This document shows, piece after piece, positions 1 to 11,814 of a DNA stretch of 64,000 nucleotides. The notes under the pieces were generated by a model. That model had not been told where the DNA came from. It did no database searches and saw only the letters and a list, made by a program, of their open reading frames with translations. The stretch is from Brachycybe producta (lineage: Eukaryota; Arthropoda; Diplopoda; Playtdesmida; Andrognathidae). Location of the stretch: NCBI GenBank assembly GCA_036925085.1, contig JAUPFP010000001.1, positions 11,857,854 to 11,921,853 on the forward strand, in the 5' to 3' direction. A program made the position numbers and the translations under genes. How positions within the stretch are numbered: position 1 is the stretch's first letter; each line of letters starts with the position of its first letter.

Positions 1-468
1 AAGTGACACAGACACAAAGTGTAAAAAGTGACGAACGGTGTTTAATTACACTTGATGAAGTAGATAACAAAGGCAGTGATATTTACGCAACTTGGCTGGA
101 TACCTTATCCAGCCAAGCCCCCATAAATATATACAACAAAGGCCAAAGGCACAAAAGACAGAAAGATGATCCAGAAGCTGGACAGTGGAGGTCTCCTTGA
201 CCTCCACCCACAGGTCTAGTCCATGTAGCTGCCCATAACCAACTGCCCAGATCCTGTGGTTGACTAGGCCACAGGAAACCTCCAGGCAACTCCACCTGGA
301 GGGGACAGAGGTCACTTCTGACCTCTCACCCATAGACTTTATGGTGAGAGGTCTGCTGGCACCAAAATGGCGTCCGTCCCAACAGCCTACTGTAGCTGTC
401 AGGCAGACCACCATAGGGAAATTCGTCTGCTCCATCAAAATCAAAATTGAGCAGACCAGGTTGCCACA
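1..468 (-). repeat. Partial LTR of Gypsy family G1, minus strand
   Basis: Read on the minus strand, this matches the first ~470 bases of the G1 LTRs at 3139 and 14747, including the start TGTGGCAACC, which lies at its right end here (461-468). The 5' end of the LTR faces the downstream flank, so the rest of the LTR lies before the window. Whether it is a solo LTR or belongs to a full copy cannot be told. A fossil. Confidence 0.85.
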
Positions 469-479
469 TAACTATAATT

Positions 480-650
480 TGAGAGAGGGGCAGAGATAAT
501 AAAAAGGAAGTTAGATTAAAGTTAAAAAGAGACAGAGGCAGAGCTAAAAAGAGAAACACTAAAAGAGAAGTAAAAAAGAGAAGAAAAAATGAGTAACCAA
601 AAATGGCGGGAAAGTAGTAGTAAAAGAGAGGGGTGGATAAAAGTATGAAT
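480..650. repeat. Purine-rich (GA/AAAG) tract
   Basis: Nearly pure purine on the + strand (GAGAGAGG, AAAAAGAGA motifs), next to the CA-rich microsatellite. No gene is visible. Confidence 0.6.
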
Positions 651-654
651 AAAT

Positions 655-887
655 CACACCCCCACACACCACACACCACACACACCCCCACACACCACAC
701 ACCACACACACCCCCACACACCACACACACCCCCACACACCACACACCACACACACCCCCACACACCACACACACCCCACACACCACACACACCACACAC
801 ACCCCCCGCACACCACACGCACGCCCGCACGCACGCACGCACGCACGCACGCCCGCCCGCCCGCACGCACGCCCGCCCGCATGCATG

Positions 888-916
<29 letters not shown>
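655..916. repeat. Compound CA/CCCCACACACC/GCAC microsatellite
   Basis: Tandem blocks of CCCCACACACCACACACC, then CGCACGCA/CGCCCGC, then (AC)n. The long Cys/Val-rich minus frames here are by-products of the repeat. The alternating purine-pyrimidine tract could adopt Z-DNA. Confidence 0.95.
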
Positions 917-919
<3 letters not shown>

Positions 920-1099
920 CATAGTAAAGAGAGGCAAAAAAGGAGAGAGGGTGAAAAAAAATTAAAAGAAGAAACCCACCCACACTTGTAAAAGAGTAAT
1001 AAAAAGTTTTAAAGTATAACGAGAGAGGGGGAAAGAGAAAGACAAAACTAACCCACACACACTTTAGAAGGGTGAGCCCAAATGAGTATACCATGTTAA

Positions 1100-2767
1100 A
1101 TAAAAACCTTTTTACAAAATTTGATGTAATTAAAGAATGAAAAGAGAGGGAAACGTACTATAAAGTGTAACAGATAGATAAATAAAGTGGTTAATTGACC
1201 TGACATTATCTGATTACCTTGAGGAGTATAAAATAAGAAAAAGTTCAGTTGAACAATAAAATATTTGAAAAGAAAAGAACATATGGTGTATACTTCATAC
1301 TCACACGTTAGAAGACCACCTGTTTTACAAAACATTATGATGTCATTATAGAGAAGAATAAAAAGAAGAAACCGATGAAAAAAAGTGTAACAAGATACTT
1401 CTTACCATAAACTCTCTTTGATATGCAAAACAACAAAGTAATAAAAAGTTTAAAGAAAAAATAAAGCACATAACAGGTTCTCAACACATTGAGAAAAGAG
1501 CCGCTAATAAAATATAGAGTATATTGAGGACTATAGAGAGAAGAAACTTATGAATGAGTATAGTAAAATGAATGAAACAATATGCGAAGCCAAACATAAC
1601 CCAAAAGAGGTACCGACAAGTAGCGAAAGAGTTGTATGATGTATTAAATAGAAATACATTTCAGAGGGCCCAGAAAATAAAATAAATGAATACTGAGAAT
1701 GCTAGTCATTTAAAAGAAATGTTATGAGTTGCTGAAAACTAAAACTTTCAATGAAAAGTTAAAAGGTTAACCATACTAATTCATAGAAAATGACGATTAA
1801 TGGAAATAACAATATGTATCCACAATCCTAAAAAAATATAAAGAAGCTAAATTGTAATTTTACGACCGGATGCATATTAGGCAGATGTTCGTAAATGACG
1901 ATCAAAAGCAGGTTGACCGATTGGTTATTCTAATTTTAGAAAATTATTTTTAACCAATCAGGATACTTAAAATTCATTTTTAGACTAAACAAGATGTGAT
2001 GAACATCGTGTTTTGAACAGAGTCCCAGATTGGAGTTGAAGCAGAAGGACATACTTATTTTTTAATTTGAGTTTGTGAAGTATTTTGAGAATTAAACGTA
2101 GGAGTTTAATTCTTCATGCAATTTAATTTTTGAATCCAAGTGTGTATTAAAATTGAATTCAAGGGTTACATAAATTTGGTTCATGTTGATCAATCCTAAT
2201 TTTCAAGCTGTGGTGTTTAACCGGTTGGACATAAGCCGTGATTGACCTTTTAAACATTACCCTCGAAGGACCAGGGACATATTTTCAAAGAAGCTACAGT
2301 TCTCCGAAGACAACAAGAAGCCATTTAAGGTAAGGTTAAAAAATTCTGTTATCTTTACTAGGCCCATCCCAAGCAAAATAAATTTTACTAAACAAAATTA
2401 AACTACACTATTGGCTGAAAGGGGAATCACAGAAAACCACTGTGATAGCTGTAAAAATGGACTTACATTTTTACTTTGAGTGTCACATTTGTTTTTGATT
2501 TCTGTTTTTAATTGTATCACGACAGAAATTTTATTATTCCTGTTCTTGTGAGTTAGGAGTTCTAGGTTGCTTTTAGTAGGTTATCAGTACTAACATTTTA
2601 GGGAAAGTTTTAGGAAAACTGTTTAGATTAAGGTGCATGACAGCAACCTATGAACCATATTAAACGAAATTGATTTGAACTGAATTAATCTCAACAAATA
2701 TAACATTGGAATAAAAATAAACTAATAAAAGATAAATATCTACTACTGAAGGTATATTAATTCTACA
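1100..2767. other. AT-rich stretch without recognised gene
   Basis: No reading frame with a recognisable domain. AAGGTAAGG at about 2331-2339 resembles a splice donor upstream of the OTU frame, so a non-coding leader exon of the Helitron is possible but unproven. Confidence 0.5.
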
Positions 2768-3138
2768 ATGGGTCGAAAGCGACAGAAGTCAACTATGCAA
2801 AAACAGAATGAAAAAATAGCATACATGCATGCTAAATATTCAGAGCAGCATGAAACCAGAAATAATGCTCCCAAAGATGACACTCCACATGAATATGAAA
2901 CATCAACTAGTGTGGACTTTAGAACAGTACGTGATACTCAGGGCTTACAACTGGTGAAAGTAAAAGGAGTTGGTAATTGTTTCTATCATTGCATAAGTAA
3001 GCTTCTTACTGGTTCTGAAGATGAACATTCAAGTATTAGAGCTGACTTAGCTAAATATATTGAAAATCATTCAACATTTTTTCAAATGTTTTTGGAAGAA
3101 GAAAAATCAGTATCAGATCTATGTAAAGACATTTTAAC
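2768..3138 (+). pseudogene. OTU-type cysteine protease, N-terminal half (Helitron)
   Basis: Starts at ATG 2768 with a basic leader (MGRKRQKS), then an OTU domain from about residue 55. It carries GVGNCFYHCIS, matching the catalytic-Cys box G-D-G-N-C of OTU deubiquitinase-fold proteases; the usual Asp is Val here. The domain is interrupted after KDILT by the G1 LTR, and OTU-like sequence resumes at 15540. OTU domains are a known accessory of animal Helitrons and may counter host ubiquitin signalling; that role is inference. The frame from 3139 on is LTR sequence and not part of the gene. Confidence 0.7.
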
Positions 3139-3927
3139 TGTGGCAACCTGGTCTGCTCAATTTTAAATTTTGATTGAGCAGACGAAATTCCCTATGGTGG
3201 TCTGCCTGACAGCTACAGTAGGCTGTTAGGACAGACGCCATTTTGGAGCCAGCAGACCTCTCACCATGAAGTCTATGGGTGAGAGGTCAGATGTGACCTC
3301 TGTCCCCTCCAGGTGGAGTTGCCTGGAGGTTTCCTGTGGCCTAGTCAACCACAGGATCTGGGCAGTGTGTTGTGGGCTTGAGAGGAGACAAGACCTGTGG
3401 ATGGAGGTCAAGGGGACCTCCATTGTCCCGCTCATCTTCCTGATCATCTTTTGTTTGCCTTTGGCCATTAGGCCTTTTTGCATATATTTATGGGGGCTTG
3501 GCTGAATAAAGTACCCAGCCAAGTTGTGTAAATATCGTCACCGTCTTCGTTTTCACTTGTAAGTGAATAAATACATCGTTTTATTTCATCTTACACTTGT
3601 GTCGTGTCTGTTTATTTGGGGAGTACCGCGAGGGGGGTGGGATTTCCGCTTGGGGAACTCCATCGTCCTGCTACCGTCCTTTTTCGGCCGGTACTGGTGT
3701 CGCGGTAGAACAACGGTTCTACCGCGATATTCTCGACGTGGCGGCGTGGTTTTCGTCCGTGTCCGTCGAGGGTGGCTCCAAGGAGCCGACACGTCTCCAG
3801 GAACACCGTGGGAGAGGCGGCTACGGGTACGGTCCCATCCCCGTAAGGAGCCGGCTAGCAGTAAGTTTTACGTCTGTTCTGGGGTTTAATTTACCGGGGT
3901 ATTGTAACGATCCGGCGGGACGTTACA
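3139..3927 (+). repeat. G1 5' LTR
   Basis: Starts TGTGGCAACC and ends GGGACGTTACA. Contains the AATAAA-type signals (around 3503 and 3566) expected of an LTR. It is followed at 3930 by TGGTGGAGGTGCTGGG, a plausible primer-binding site starting with TGG; I do not name the tRNA. Confidence 0.9.
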
Positions 3928-4640
3928 ATTGGTGGAGGTGCTGGGTAACGATCCCAGTACCTCTCGCACGGTGATTTACCGTGTATTCGACCGTTTAGTC
4001 GGTCGAATCACCGTGCGGTGAGAACACGCCACTGGGCGCGGACTTTGGTCCGTGAGACAGCGGCAGAAACCACCGTTTCACCGTATATTTACCGTTGTTC
4101 ACCGTGGGGAACGGACTCCGGTCCGTTGTACCGTGGTGAACGGTAAATCTATCGTCCTTAACCGTATTTTTACCGTTAATTTACCGTGGGGAACGGACTA
4201 CGGTCCGTTGTACCGTGGTTAACGGTAAATTTACCGTCGAATTACCGTGGGGCACGGACTACGGTCCGTGGTTCCGTGGTTTTCGGTGGTGTACGGTGTT
4301 TTACCGAGAAGTACACCGTGGGAAACGGACTTTTGTCCGTTAAACCATGGTAGAAACCGGTAAGGTTAAACTCTGACCGTTCTTCACCGTGGGACACGGA
4401 CTTTTGTCCGTGAAACCGCGGTCTCGCACGGTCCCATTCGTTCGTGACGGTATTTTGCGGACTTTTGTCCGTGAGTTTACCGTTTTCGATGGCAGAAACC
4501 CGTTATCAGGTGGCTTTGTCCAGATTTTACCGTTCGTTTACGGTGAAAAATGGAGCCAGCCCCAAAAGTACCGACCGGAGGTCGGGAACTTGGTGCAGAT
4601 GCGGGTTTGGAGTTACACGGCCGCATAGTCGACCATCCCC
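3928..4640 (+). repeat. G1 leader: array of CGGAC...GTCCG dyads
   Basis: The leader between LTR and gag is built from degenerate repeats of CCGT/ACGG words. Dyads such as ACGGACTCCGGTCCGT and CGGACTACGGTCCG recur from about 4040 to 4480, each able to form a short hairpin. It may act as packaging, dimerisation or translation structure in the genomic RNA; this is inference. Similar words recur in the 3' array at 10700-11790. Confidence 0.7.
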
Positions 4641-6653
4641 TTGGGGGCGGAAGGTAGAGATCCCCTGGAGACAGGGGAACGAAGCGGTAGCGTAGACGGG
4701 GATTTCCCGGAGGACTGGGTCATGGTGTGGAAACGCCGCCGTGACATTCTTCCGGGAGAATACCCGTTGGAAGACAGTGAATCCGATGATGATCTCATTG
4801 GGGAGGACGATCGGTCGCGGCCGATCGTCCAAACTTCCACCGCCGCTCGTCCGATTGGACGGGGCGGTCAGCCCCTTCGGGACCTGGAGGTGATCCCCAA
4901 TGAGACCGCGCGAGAGGGCCGGGCCTTTTTGGCCACGCTCTCCGAGCGGCAACTCAGGGAGATCGCTTACGGGATAGATGTCCTTTGGTTGGAAGGACGG
5001 CTGTCCTGGTCGGAGGTCGAACCGAGGGTTGTGCCAGAGTGTTCACTGTCGCCCGTGCGTGAAAGTGCATGGGAGGAGGTACCGCTGGTGCAGGCCAGGC
5101 GAGAACCTCCGCGGGAGGCACCCAGGCCATCTCCTAGGGGGATTGGCCGGGGAGTCCCTCCCGCACCCGGACAGCAGCTGAGAGTTCAGTTGATGATACC
5201 CTCGGAAGCTGAGTCCGTGTCTGACGTTTCGGGGAACCGGAGCAGGCAGCCTTGCAGGGTAGCGCCACTGCTTGGACGCCCGCTCCAGCGGTTCCAGCGG
5301 AGGTTTAGGCGTTCGGGTTCTTTAACCCGGTCCACTCATGGTTCACGTCATGGTTCGCAAGTTCGAAGCGAAAGCCCGAGCTCATCGCTGGACAGACGAG
5401 TCCCGATGCAGTTTCTTTACGTTTCTGCTGGACGGTCCGGCGGAGGAGTACCTGACCTGGACTGAGCTGAAGGATGCTATGCATAGCCGCTTCAGCACAA
5501 GTAACCAGGCTCGCCTCTGTTTCGGCGAATTTGAGTCGATGAAACAGGGGGCTACCGAGTCTGTGCAGGCATTCTATTGGCGGTTCTTGGAACTGTCCGA
5601 CCAAGTGTCTCCGACGAGAGCTGTAGGCTCATACGCTTCAAACGGAAACTCCTGATGGCCATCACTGATCAATTGATCAGTTGTAACACCGGTACGGTGG
5701 AAGCATATGCCAGAAAGGCACGGCTGGTTGAAGCCGATTTGCTTCTTACGGGTAAATTACCTAACCGTACTAGAGGGGTTCCTCAGGACAGGGCTAGCAT
5801 TCAGTCCTCTGGAATGAAGGCTAGCTCTGGGAGCTCTGCCAGGGCTTCCTCTTCAAGCCAAACGGGTGCGAAGGCTACTGCACCGTCCAAGTCGGACAAA
5901 GTAGGAGCCAAGACCGGAGGCAAGAAGAGGAAGACGGCAGGCTCTGGTGGAGGTCAGCCGGCGGCAACGAATCGAAGTGCGGACCGTACAGGAGACTCAC
6001 TCCGGCGACTAGGTCCTTGTTTTGGGTGTAACCAGATGGGTCACCTGAAGAAGGATTGTCCGAAGGCTGCGGCCAAAGGGCAGGTTGCCAGAGTGGTGCC
6101 TGACGAAAGTCAGAAGCTCCAGCCAACCGCTGGCATTGCACCAGTCTGGCTGGAAGGTCGTAAGTACCTGGCCACCGTTCATGATGGCCAGTTCTACTAT
6201 CGACTCATGGAGGACTTTGTTAAACTGCCGCCGGTTGCCACCGAACTGAGTGTTGGGCGACTGGTAAAACTTCAAAACTCAGGTGCCTGTCAGGGCCTGG
6301 GTTCTGAACGAGGGACGTACCTCCGGGCGGTCTCCAAATATGTGGATGTCCTGCATAAGGCAGGGGTGCCTCTGGCGAGGTCTGCGGACCCGGAAATTAC
6401 CCAGTGGGTATTTCCATCGCCATGCTCCACATTGGAGGCTGTGTGCAGTCAGCTGGATCGCTGGTTTGCCCCCTCACCCTATATGCCTAGTGCCGAGGTG
6501 CTGGATCGTGCGCTCATCGAGCAGGCGGGAGGAGTTGGTGCACCCTTACCTCCTGTTGTGCCTGGGGAGTCTCTGGTTTCTGAGACAGTCTCCCAGTCTT
6601 CTGCACGTCTGGAATGGGGGCGAGACGGGACTGGACGGGACGCAGAAGGTTGA
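4641..6653 (+). pseudogene. gag: G1 gag region
   Basis: Acidic/Arg-rich N-terminal part, then a capsid-like segment around 5338-5650 (AKARAHRWTDESRCSFFTFL, paralogous to the Gag at 45650-45960), then a basic, Ser-rich nucleocapsid with one CCHC knuckle, CFGCNQMGHLKKDC, at 6018-6059. Product role: structural Gag that binds RNA and forms the particle. A fossil, broken. Confidence 0.85.
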
Positions 6654-6720
6654 TGGTGGGAACCCACGGGTTCCCATTCCTTAGCTTCAGAGCCTGGCCT
6701 ATGACGTAGGTTCACCACGG

Positions 6721-7113
6721 GTGTGGGTGTCGATAGGCGATCGCCTCTTGGAGATGATCGTGGACACCGGGGCCGACGTGTCAGTCCTAAGCATTACGGT
6801 GGCACGAGTGATGGAGTTGCCTATAGAGGAACTGGCGGTTCCTTCATTCCTTCTTGGAATGGGTGGGCACTCCATTGAGGTAGTAGGGGTCACAAATGTG
6901 GAACTGACCATCCACAAGAAAACCATCAGGGTGCCTCTCCTTTTGGTGAAAAGAGAGGGCGAAGCGTTGTTGGGCATTGATCATGCCTCACGCTTCGGCT
7001 TGATGGTCGATATCGTGCACCGGAAGGTTTACTTCCGGGAGGATGTCTGGACGGCACATTCACCGATCGAGCGCTTGAGGAACCTAGGGAGGTGGAAGCG
7101 ATTCCATCGCTGA
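6721..7113 (+). pseudogene. pro: G1 aspartic protease region
   Basis: Contains the retropepsin active-site motif IVDTGADVSVLS near 6757-6795 and the later LLGIDHASRFGL flap/alpha segment. Processes Gag-Pol in this family. It lies between the CCHC knuckle and RT, the normal Gypsy order. A fossil. Confidence 0.85.
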
Positions 7114-7216
7114 TACCAGGGGCTTTGCCTCCGGGACGGCAACTCCCAGTGGATCCGCCTGCACTCGAGCTGCCAGAGCTGCCCAAGACCAGAACCTCTA
7201 TCGGGCGAGGAGAAGT

Positions 7217-9135
7217 TTGTTCTCTGCGACTGAGGGAATGTTTGGCTGCCAGCCCACGTACGACAGGTCGTTGGTGGAGCATGCCGGCCCTGGCCAGCTG
7301 CTTCTCGTGGAGCCGCACCGGAAAGCCTTAGGTGGACGTGGTTTGTTGGCAGTGGGAGGTATTGCCGCAGCTAACCGGCTTGGTACGTATGATATCTGGC
7401 TTGAGAACATGGGTAATGCACCTGTTGCCCTGGAAACAGGGGAGGGTGTAGCCACGGCTCAAGCTGTGGAGGCTGCCATTGTGGTAGGGCTGGAAGAGCC
7501 GTCTAAGTTGAGAGGTGCGTCCGGAAACAGATGCCAAGTGCTCAATGTGACGACGGCTCCAACTCTCGAAAAGTGTCTTAAGATTGGCCCCAATCTAAAG
7601 CCTGAAGAGGCAAGACAGCTTCGGGAGTTCCTGCTGGCACGCCGGGATCATTTCGGGTTCGACTTTACGGAGTTGGGTGAAACCTCTCTGGTCGAACATA
7701 CGATTGACACCGGTGGGCAACCTCCAGTGCGAGAAGGATTGCGTCGAACCGCTCCAGCGGCCAGAGCAGTCGAGAAAGAGGTGGCGAAGATGTTGGATGC
7801 AGGGGTAATCCAACCTTCGCGTAGTCCCTACATGAGCCCTATCTTGCTTGTTCGCAAGAAAGATGGTGGCTTTCATTTTTGTGTGGACTACTGGAAACTG
7901 AATGCCCAGAATAAGCTGGATCAGTATCCCTTGCCTCGCATCAATGATGCACTCGATTCGTTGGCCGGTGCGAAGTTCTTCGCTACCTTGGACCTGGCTA
8001 GTGGTTACTGGCAGGTTCGGATGGCTGAGCCAGACATTGAAAAAACGGCATTTATTTGCTCTCAAGGTCTGTTTGAGTTCCGGAAAATGCCTTTCGGACT
8101 CTGTAATGCTCCAGCCACCATGCAGAGAGCGGTAGACCTCTTATTGGCAGGACATAAGTGGGAGACTTGTCTGGTGTACCTGGACGATATTATCGTCTTT
8201 GGGAACACTTTCGAGCAGTTTCTCGAGAGACTCCACTGCCCTTATACCCTTTTGGGTGGGTGGGGCGTAGACTCGTTCCTGTCCTTGGACTGTTACGAGA
8301 GGTGGAGCTAAAACTAAAGCCGAAGAAGTATTTCTTTGGCTTTAACAAAGTACGTTATCTCGGTCACATAGTAAGTGCCGAGGGAGTTGCTCCGGACCCG
8401 GATCTCATGCGGGCAGTTCAGGAGTTTGATGTCCCGATGACGGTGACAGGTGTCCGCAGTTTTCTCGGACTGGCCGGTTACTATCGGAGGTTCATCAAGG
8501 ACTTCGCCAAGGTGGCAAGGCCTTTGCATGATCTGACGAAGAAGGATGTGTCCTTCGAGTGGTCGGATCAGTGCAAACTAGCGTTTGCTCGGTTAAGGGC
8601 ATTTTTAACCGAAGCGCCGGTACTCACCATGTACGATCCTCGTGGTGAGGTAATTATCCATACCGTCGCTAGTGGGTAGGGCTTGGGAGTCGTAGTTTAC
8701 GAGAAGTTGCCAGAGGACAATGTCCCCCGAGTTCTGGCCTACGCAAGCCGACTCATGAAAGGAGCGGAAACACGGTATTCGGTCACCGAGCAGGAGTGCT
8801 TGGCGGTCATGTTTGCCGTGGGTAAATTCCGTCCTTACCTCTTTAACCGGGAGTTCGTGATCGTAACAGATCACCATGCTCTTTGCTATCTGCAGACAGC
8901 CAAAAACCTGCAAGGCAGGTTGGGGCGTTGGCAGATGCAGCTTCAAGAGTACCGGTTCAAGGTTCAGTATAGGAAGGGAACACTGCACAGGGATGCCGAC
9001 GCTTTGAGTCGGTATCCTGTTCGTGATGTGGCGGACCTTTCCTTGCCTGAATACGTCGAAGCCGACGTAGGTGAGGTCATTTATCACATCCGTTCCGAGG
9101 TGGATTGGGTCAAGGAGCAAAAGGCCGATGGGTGA
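7217..9135 (+). pseudogene. pol: G1 reverse transcriptase and RNase H region
   Basis: RT motifs in order: LDAGVIQPSRSPYMSP, FATLDLASGYWQV, MPFGLCNAPATMQR, and the catalytic YLDDIIVF at about 8177-8200, then YLGHIVSAEGV and FLGLAGYYRRFI. RNase H follows (TRYSVTEQECLAV, VTDHHALCYL, HRDADALSR). Ty3/Gypsy-type by order and motifs. Broken. Confidence 0.9.
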
Positions 9136-9144
9136 TGCTCCAAG

Positions 9145-10520
9145 GTGAAGAGTGAAATCTTCCGTGACCCCAACTCGAACCTCCGGTTCAAGTTTGTGGT
9201 GGCAGATGACTTGTTGTTTGCCATCAGGTCCATCCAGGATCGGTTGAGAACTGTACTGGTAGTTCTGAAGTCATGCAGGGCTTTCTGTCTAAGAAAGCTA
9301 CATGACGTTCCAGAAGCTGGTCACTTCGGGATGTTTAAGATCTACCAGAGACTGCGCTCACGCTTCTACTGGATCGGTATGAAGCGGGACACGGCCGAAT
9401 ATGTTAAGTCATGTTTGGTGTGTCAGAGAGCGCGACAGTTCGCTCGAAGTCAGAGATTTCTCCAACCGACTGTGCCGGAGTACCCAGTTGATACCTGGGG
9501 AATGGACTTCGTTGGACCGTTTCCTGCCTCCGTGGGTGGAGTCACCTATGTGCTTATCATGGTTGACTATTTCACCCGTTACGGTGTGGCAAGGGCGGTA
9601 CGAAGGGCCACGGCTGCCTGTGTTGTGAAATTCCTGAAGGACGAGATCCTTTTGGTGTATGGCACACCGAAAGCTCTTGTCTCGGATCGTGGGTCCCAGT
9701 TCTCCAGCAAAGTCCTGCTGAAGTTCCGGGAGCGCTATAACATAGCGCATCACTTCACGACGGCGTACCATCCGCAAACTAATGGGCTTACGGAGCGTAC
9801 AAATAAAACCGTAATGGAAACCATCATGCGATACCTTGATCCCCTCAAGGAACAGCGTGACTGGTGGGATAGATTACGGCCCGCCGTGTGGGCTTATAAC
9901 AAAGCTGTCCAGGAGAGTACACAGGTCTCTCCGTATCAGTTGTTGTTTGGCCGTGAGCCTCGGATGGAGATTGATAACCTCCTTCCAAACGGTCCAGTCC
10001 GCAACTTGCCTGACCAGCAAGCCGTGGAAGAGCAGGCCCGTCAACGTTTGACGGCTGCTCAAAGAAGGCAGAAAGAACGGTATGATGCTGGCCGTGTGGA
10101 GCCTCCTCTGTATCAGCCTGGTGATCAGGTGTGGATTAGAGATCAGGCTGGGAAGCTCGGTCAGGCGAAGAAATGAAACTTGGCATATAAAGCTGAGAGG
10201 GGTACGGTGGTTGCACGGTATTCTGACCTAGTCTATGAGATAGAGTTCGTAGACGGTTACGGTCGGAAGGTGCGCGACCGGTTTCACATAGATAACCTGA
10301 AGCCGAATATACCCACCTGCACTGTGAGAGGAAGATGGACTTGGTGTCTCTGACACCTCCTCCGATGCAGGCAGCGATGCCACGGAGGCTTCGGCGCGGA
10401 GTGGAATGACTCCGGTGCTAAAGCCACCGTCCATTTCTTCGCAGGAGTCTACCGACTCCGAGGCCGATGACCCCCCTCCTCCTTGGTACAATCTCCGTCC
10501 ACGGAGACCGAGGGTGTTTG
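9145..10520 (+). pseudogene. pol: G1 integrase region and pol C-terminus
   Basis: HHCC zinc-binding part with CLVCQRAR near 9411, then a DDE core (TWGMDFVGPF, VSDRGSQFSS, AYHPQTNGLTERTNK ending near 9810), then a GPY/F-like tail. A proline-rich end contains WYNLRPRRPR near 10483-10510, a motif common at the C-terminus of Gypsy Pol. A fossil. Confidence 0.88.
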
Positions 10521-10699
10521 AGGTGGGTGGGTTTGAGCATCGAGCTGGAAGTGTCACGGTATGGGGTACGCTTTGGGTGTCCCTACCGTGGTGGGAGAGA
10601 GCCGGCAGTCTGCTACTGTGGGCGGACGGCTGGGAGAGGAGGCGGCCGGACATTGCGGTGTTTGGGGCCCGCCATAGTTTTGGTAGAAACCAAGGGCAG

Positions 10700-11790
10700 C
10701 CCATCACCAGGTATCCAGCCAAAGGTCCGACAAAATCGGTCCGTGGACGGAGAAATCCGTCCGTAAAAACCTTAATGAAATCTCCAATTACCATCAATAT
10801 AAGAGAATTGACTGTAAATGTCTCTACTCACCAGTTCCAGTCTTGGTGTAGGAGAATTCACCGTGTGTCTGTCCCTAAAAAGGCAGACGACGGTGAAATC
10901 TCCATGGTGACCATGCATGAGGCGGCTGATGATGTTTTAGCCGCTACTGCACGGCCATTAGCCACTAAGATGGCGAATTTGGCGGCTAGGCGCCATATTG
11001 TTTGTAAATCTATCAAACAAAGGACGCCGGCACCACGTGTGCTTAAAAAAACACGTTTTCACCGTCCAAGAGGCCAACCAAGCCTGGAAAAAGACGAAAT
11101 AATTGATAAAGTAAGTCCCTCTAAGGGAATTTCCTTCTCCTGCCTGTTGGCAGTTCTTTTTTCATTGTTAACGGTGTGTTTTACGGTCAATGACCGTATA
11201 CACACGTGGTGGGAGTAGTTTCGCCGCCATGACTGTTGTCATGGTGGCCAAACCACTACGGAAAGCACTTTTCCGGCGGGTTCAGCCTGTCCGAGCGCCG
11301 TTTCGCTTGGGAAGGCCCAAGTTCGACTTTGTTGGGACGGTAGAAGCCCGCCAGGGAGTGATTTTCACCAATCGAAGGCGGTAAAACACGGTTTTGGCCG
11401 TGAATTGCCGACTTTGGATGGTGATAACGGCATTTTGCACGGTAGAAGTCCGTGCAATGCCCTTTCCAACCGTCGGAACTCGGTGAAAGGGTATTTTCAC
11501 CATCCGAAGGTGGTTAGCCATGGTTTTTACCGTGGTTTACCGACTTTGGATGGTGAAAACCGCGATTCGCACGGTGAAATCCCGTGGAATACCCTTTCTG
11601 CTGGTTCCGAAAGAGGGAAAAGTGGTTTTCACCGTACGAAGGCGGTAAAACACGGTTTTGATCGTGAATTACCAACTTTGGACGGTGAAAACAGGAATTC
11701 TCACGGTGAAAGCCCGTGGAATTCACTTTTCCACGGTAGAAACTCGTTTTTAACGGTTTTTTTCCCTTTTTAACAGGTTCACCACGGAGA
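10700..11790 (+). repeat. G1 3' internal repeat array (~132-bp period)
   Basis: Downstream of pol is a repetitive tract rich in CCGT/ACGG words. From about 11250 a unit of roughly 130-134 bp recurs (ACTTTGGATGGTGA near 11410, 11543 and 11673; TTTTCACC...GAAGGCGGTAAAACACGG near 11360, 11490 and 11625). It echoes the leader dyads. Apparently non-coding. Confidence 0.7.
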
Positions 11791-11814
11791 AGGAGAAGGA
11801 GGAAGGCGACGGGA

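Noticed and set aside
326-1094. Long Cys/Val-rich minus-strand frames
   Set aside because: They translate the CA/GCAC microsatellite in several phases and have no domain.
2768-3166. Host OTU deubiquitinase gene
   Set aside because: Following sequence after the insertion leads into Helitron-type DUF6570 sequence, so it is a transposon gene.
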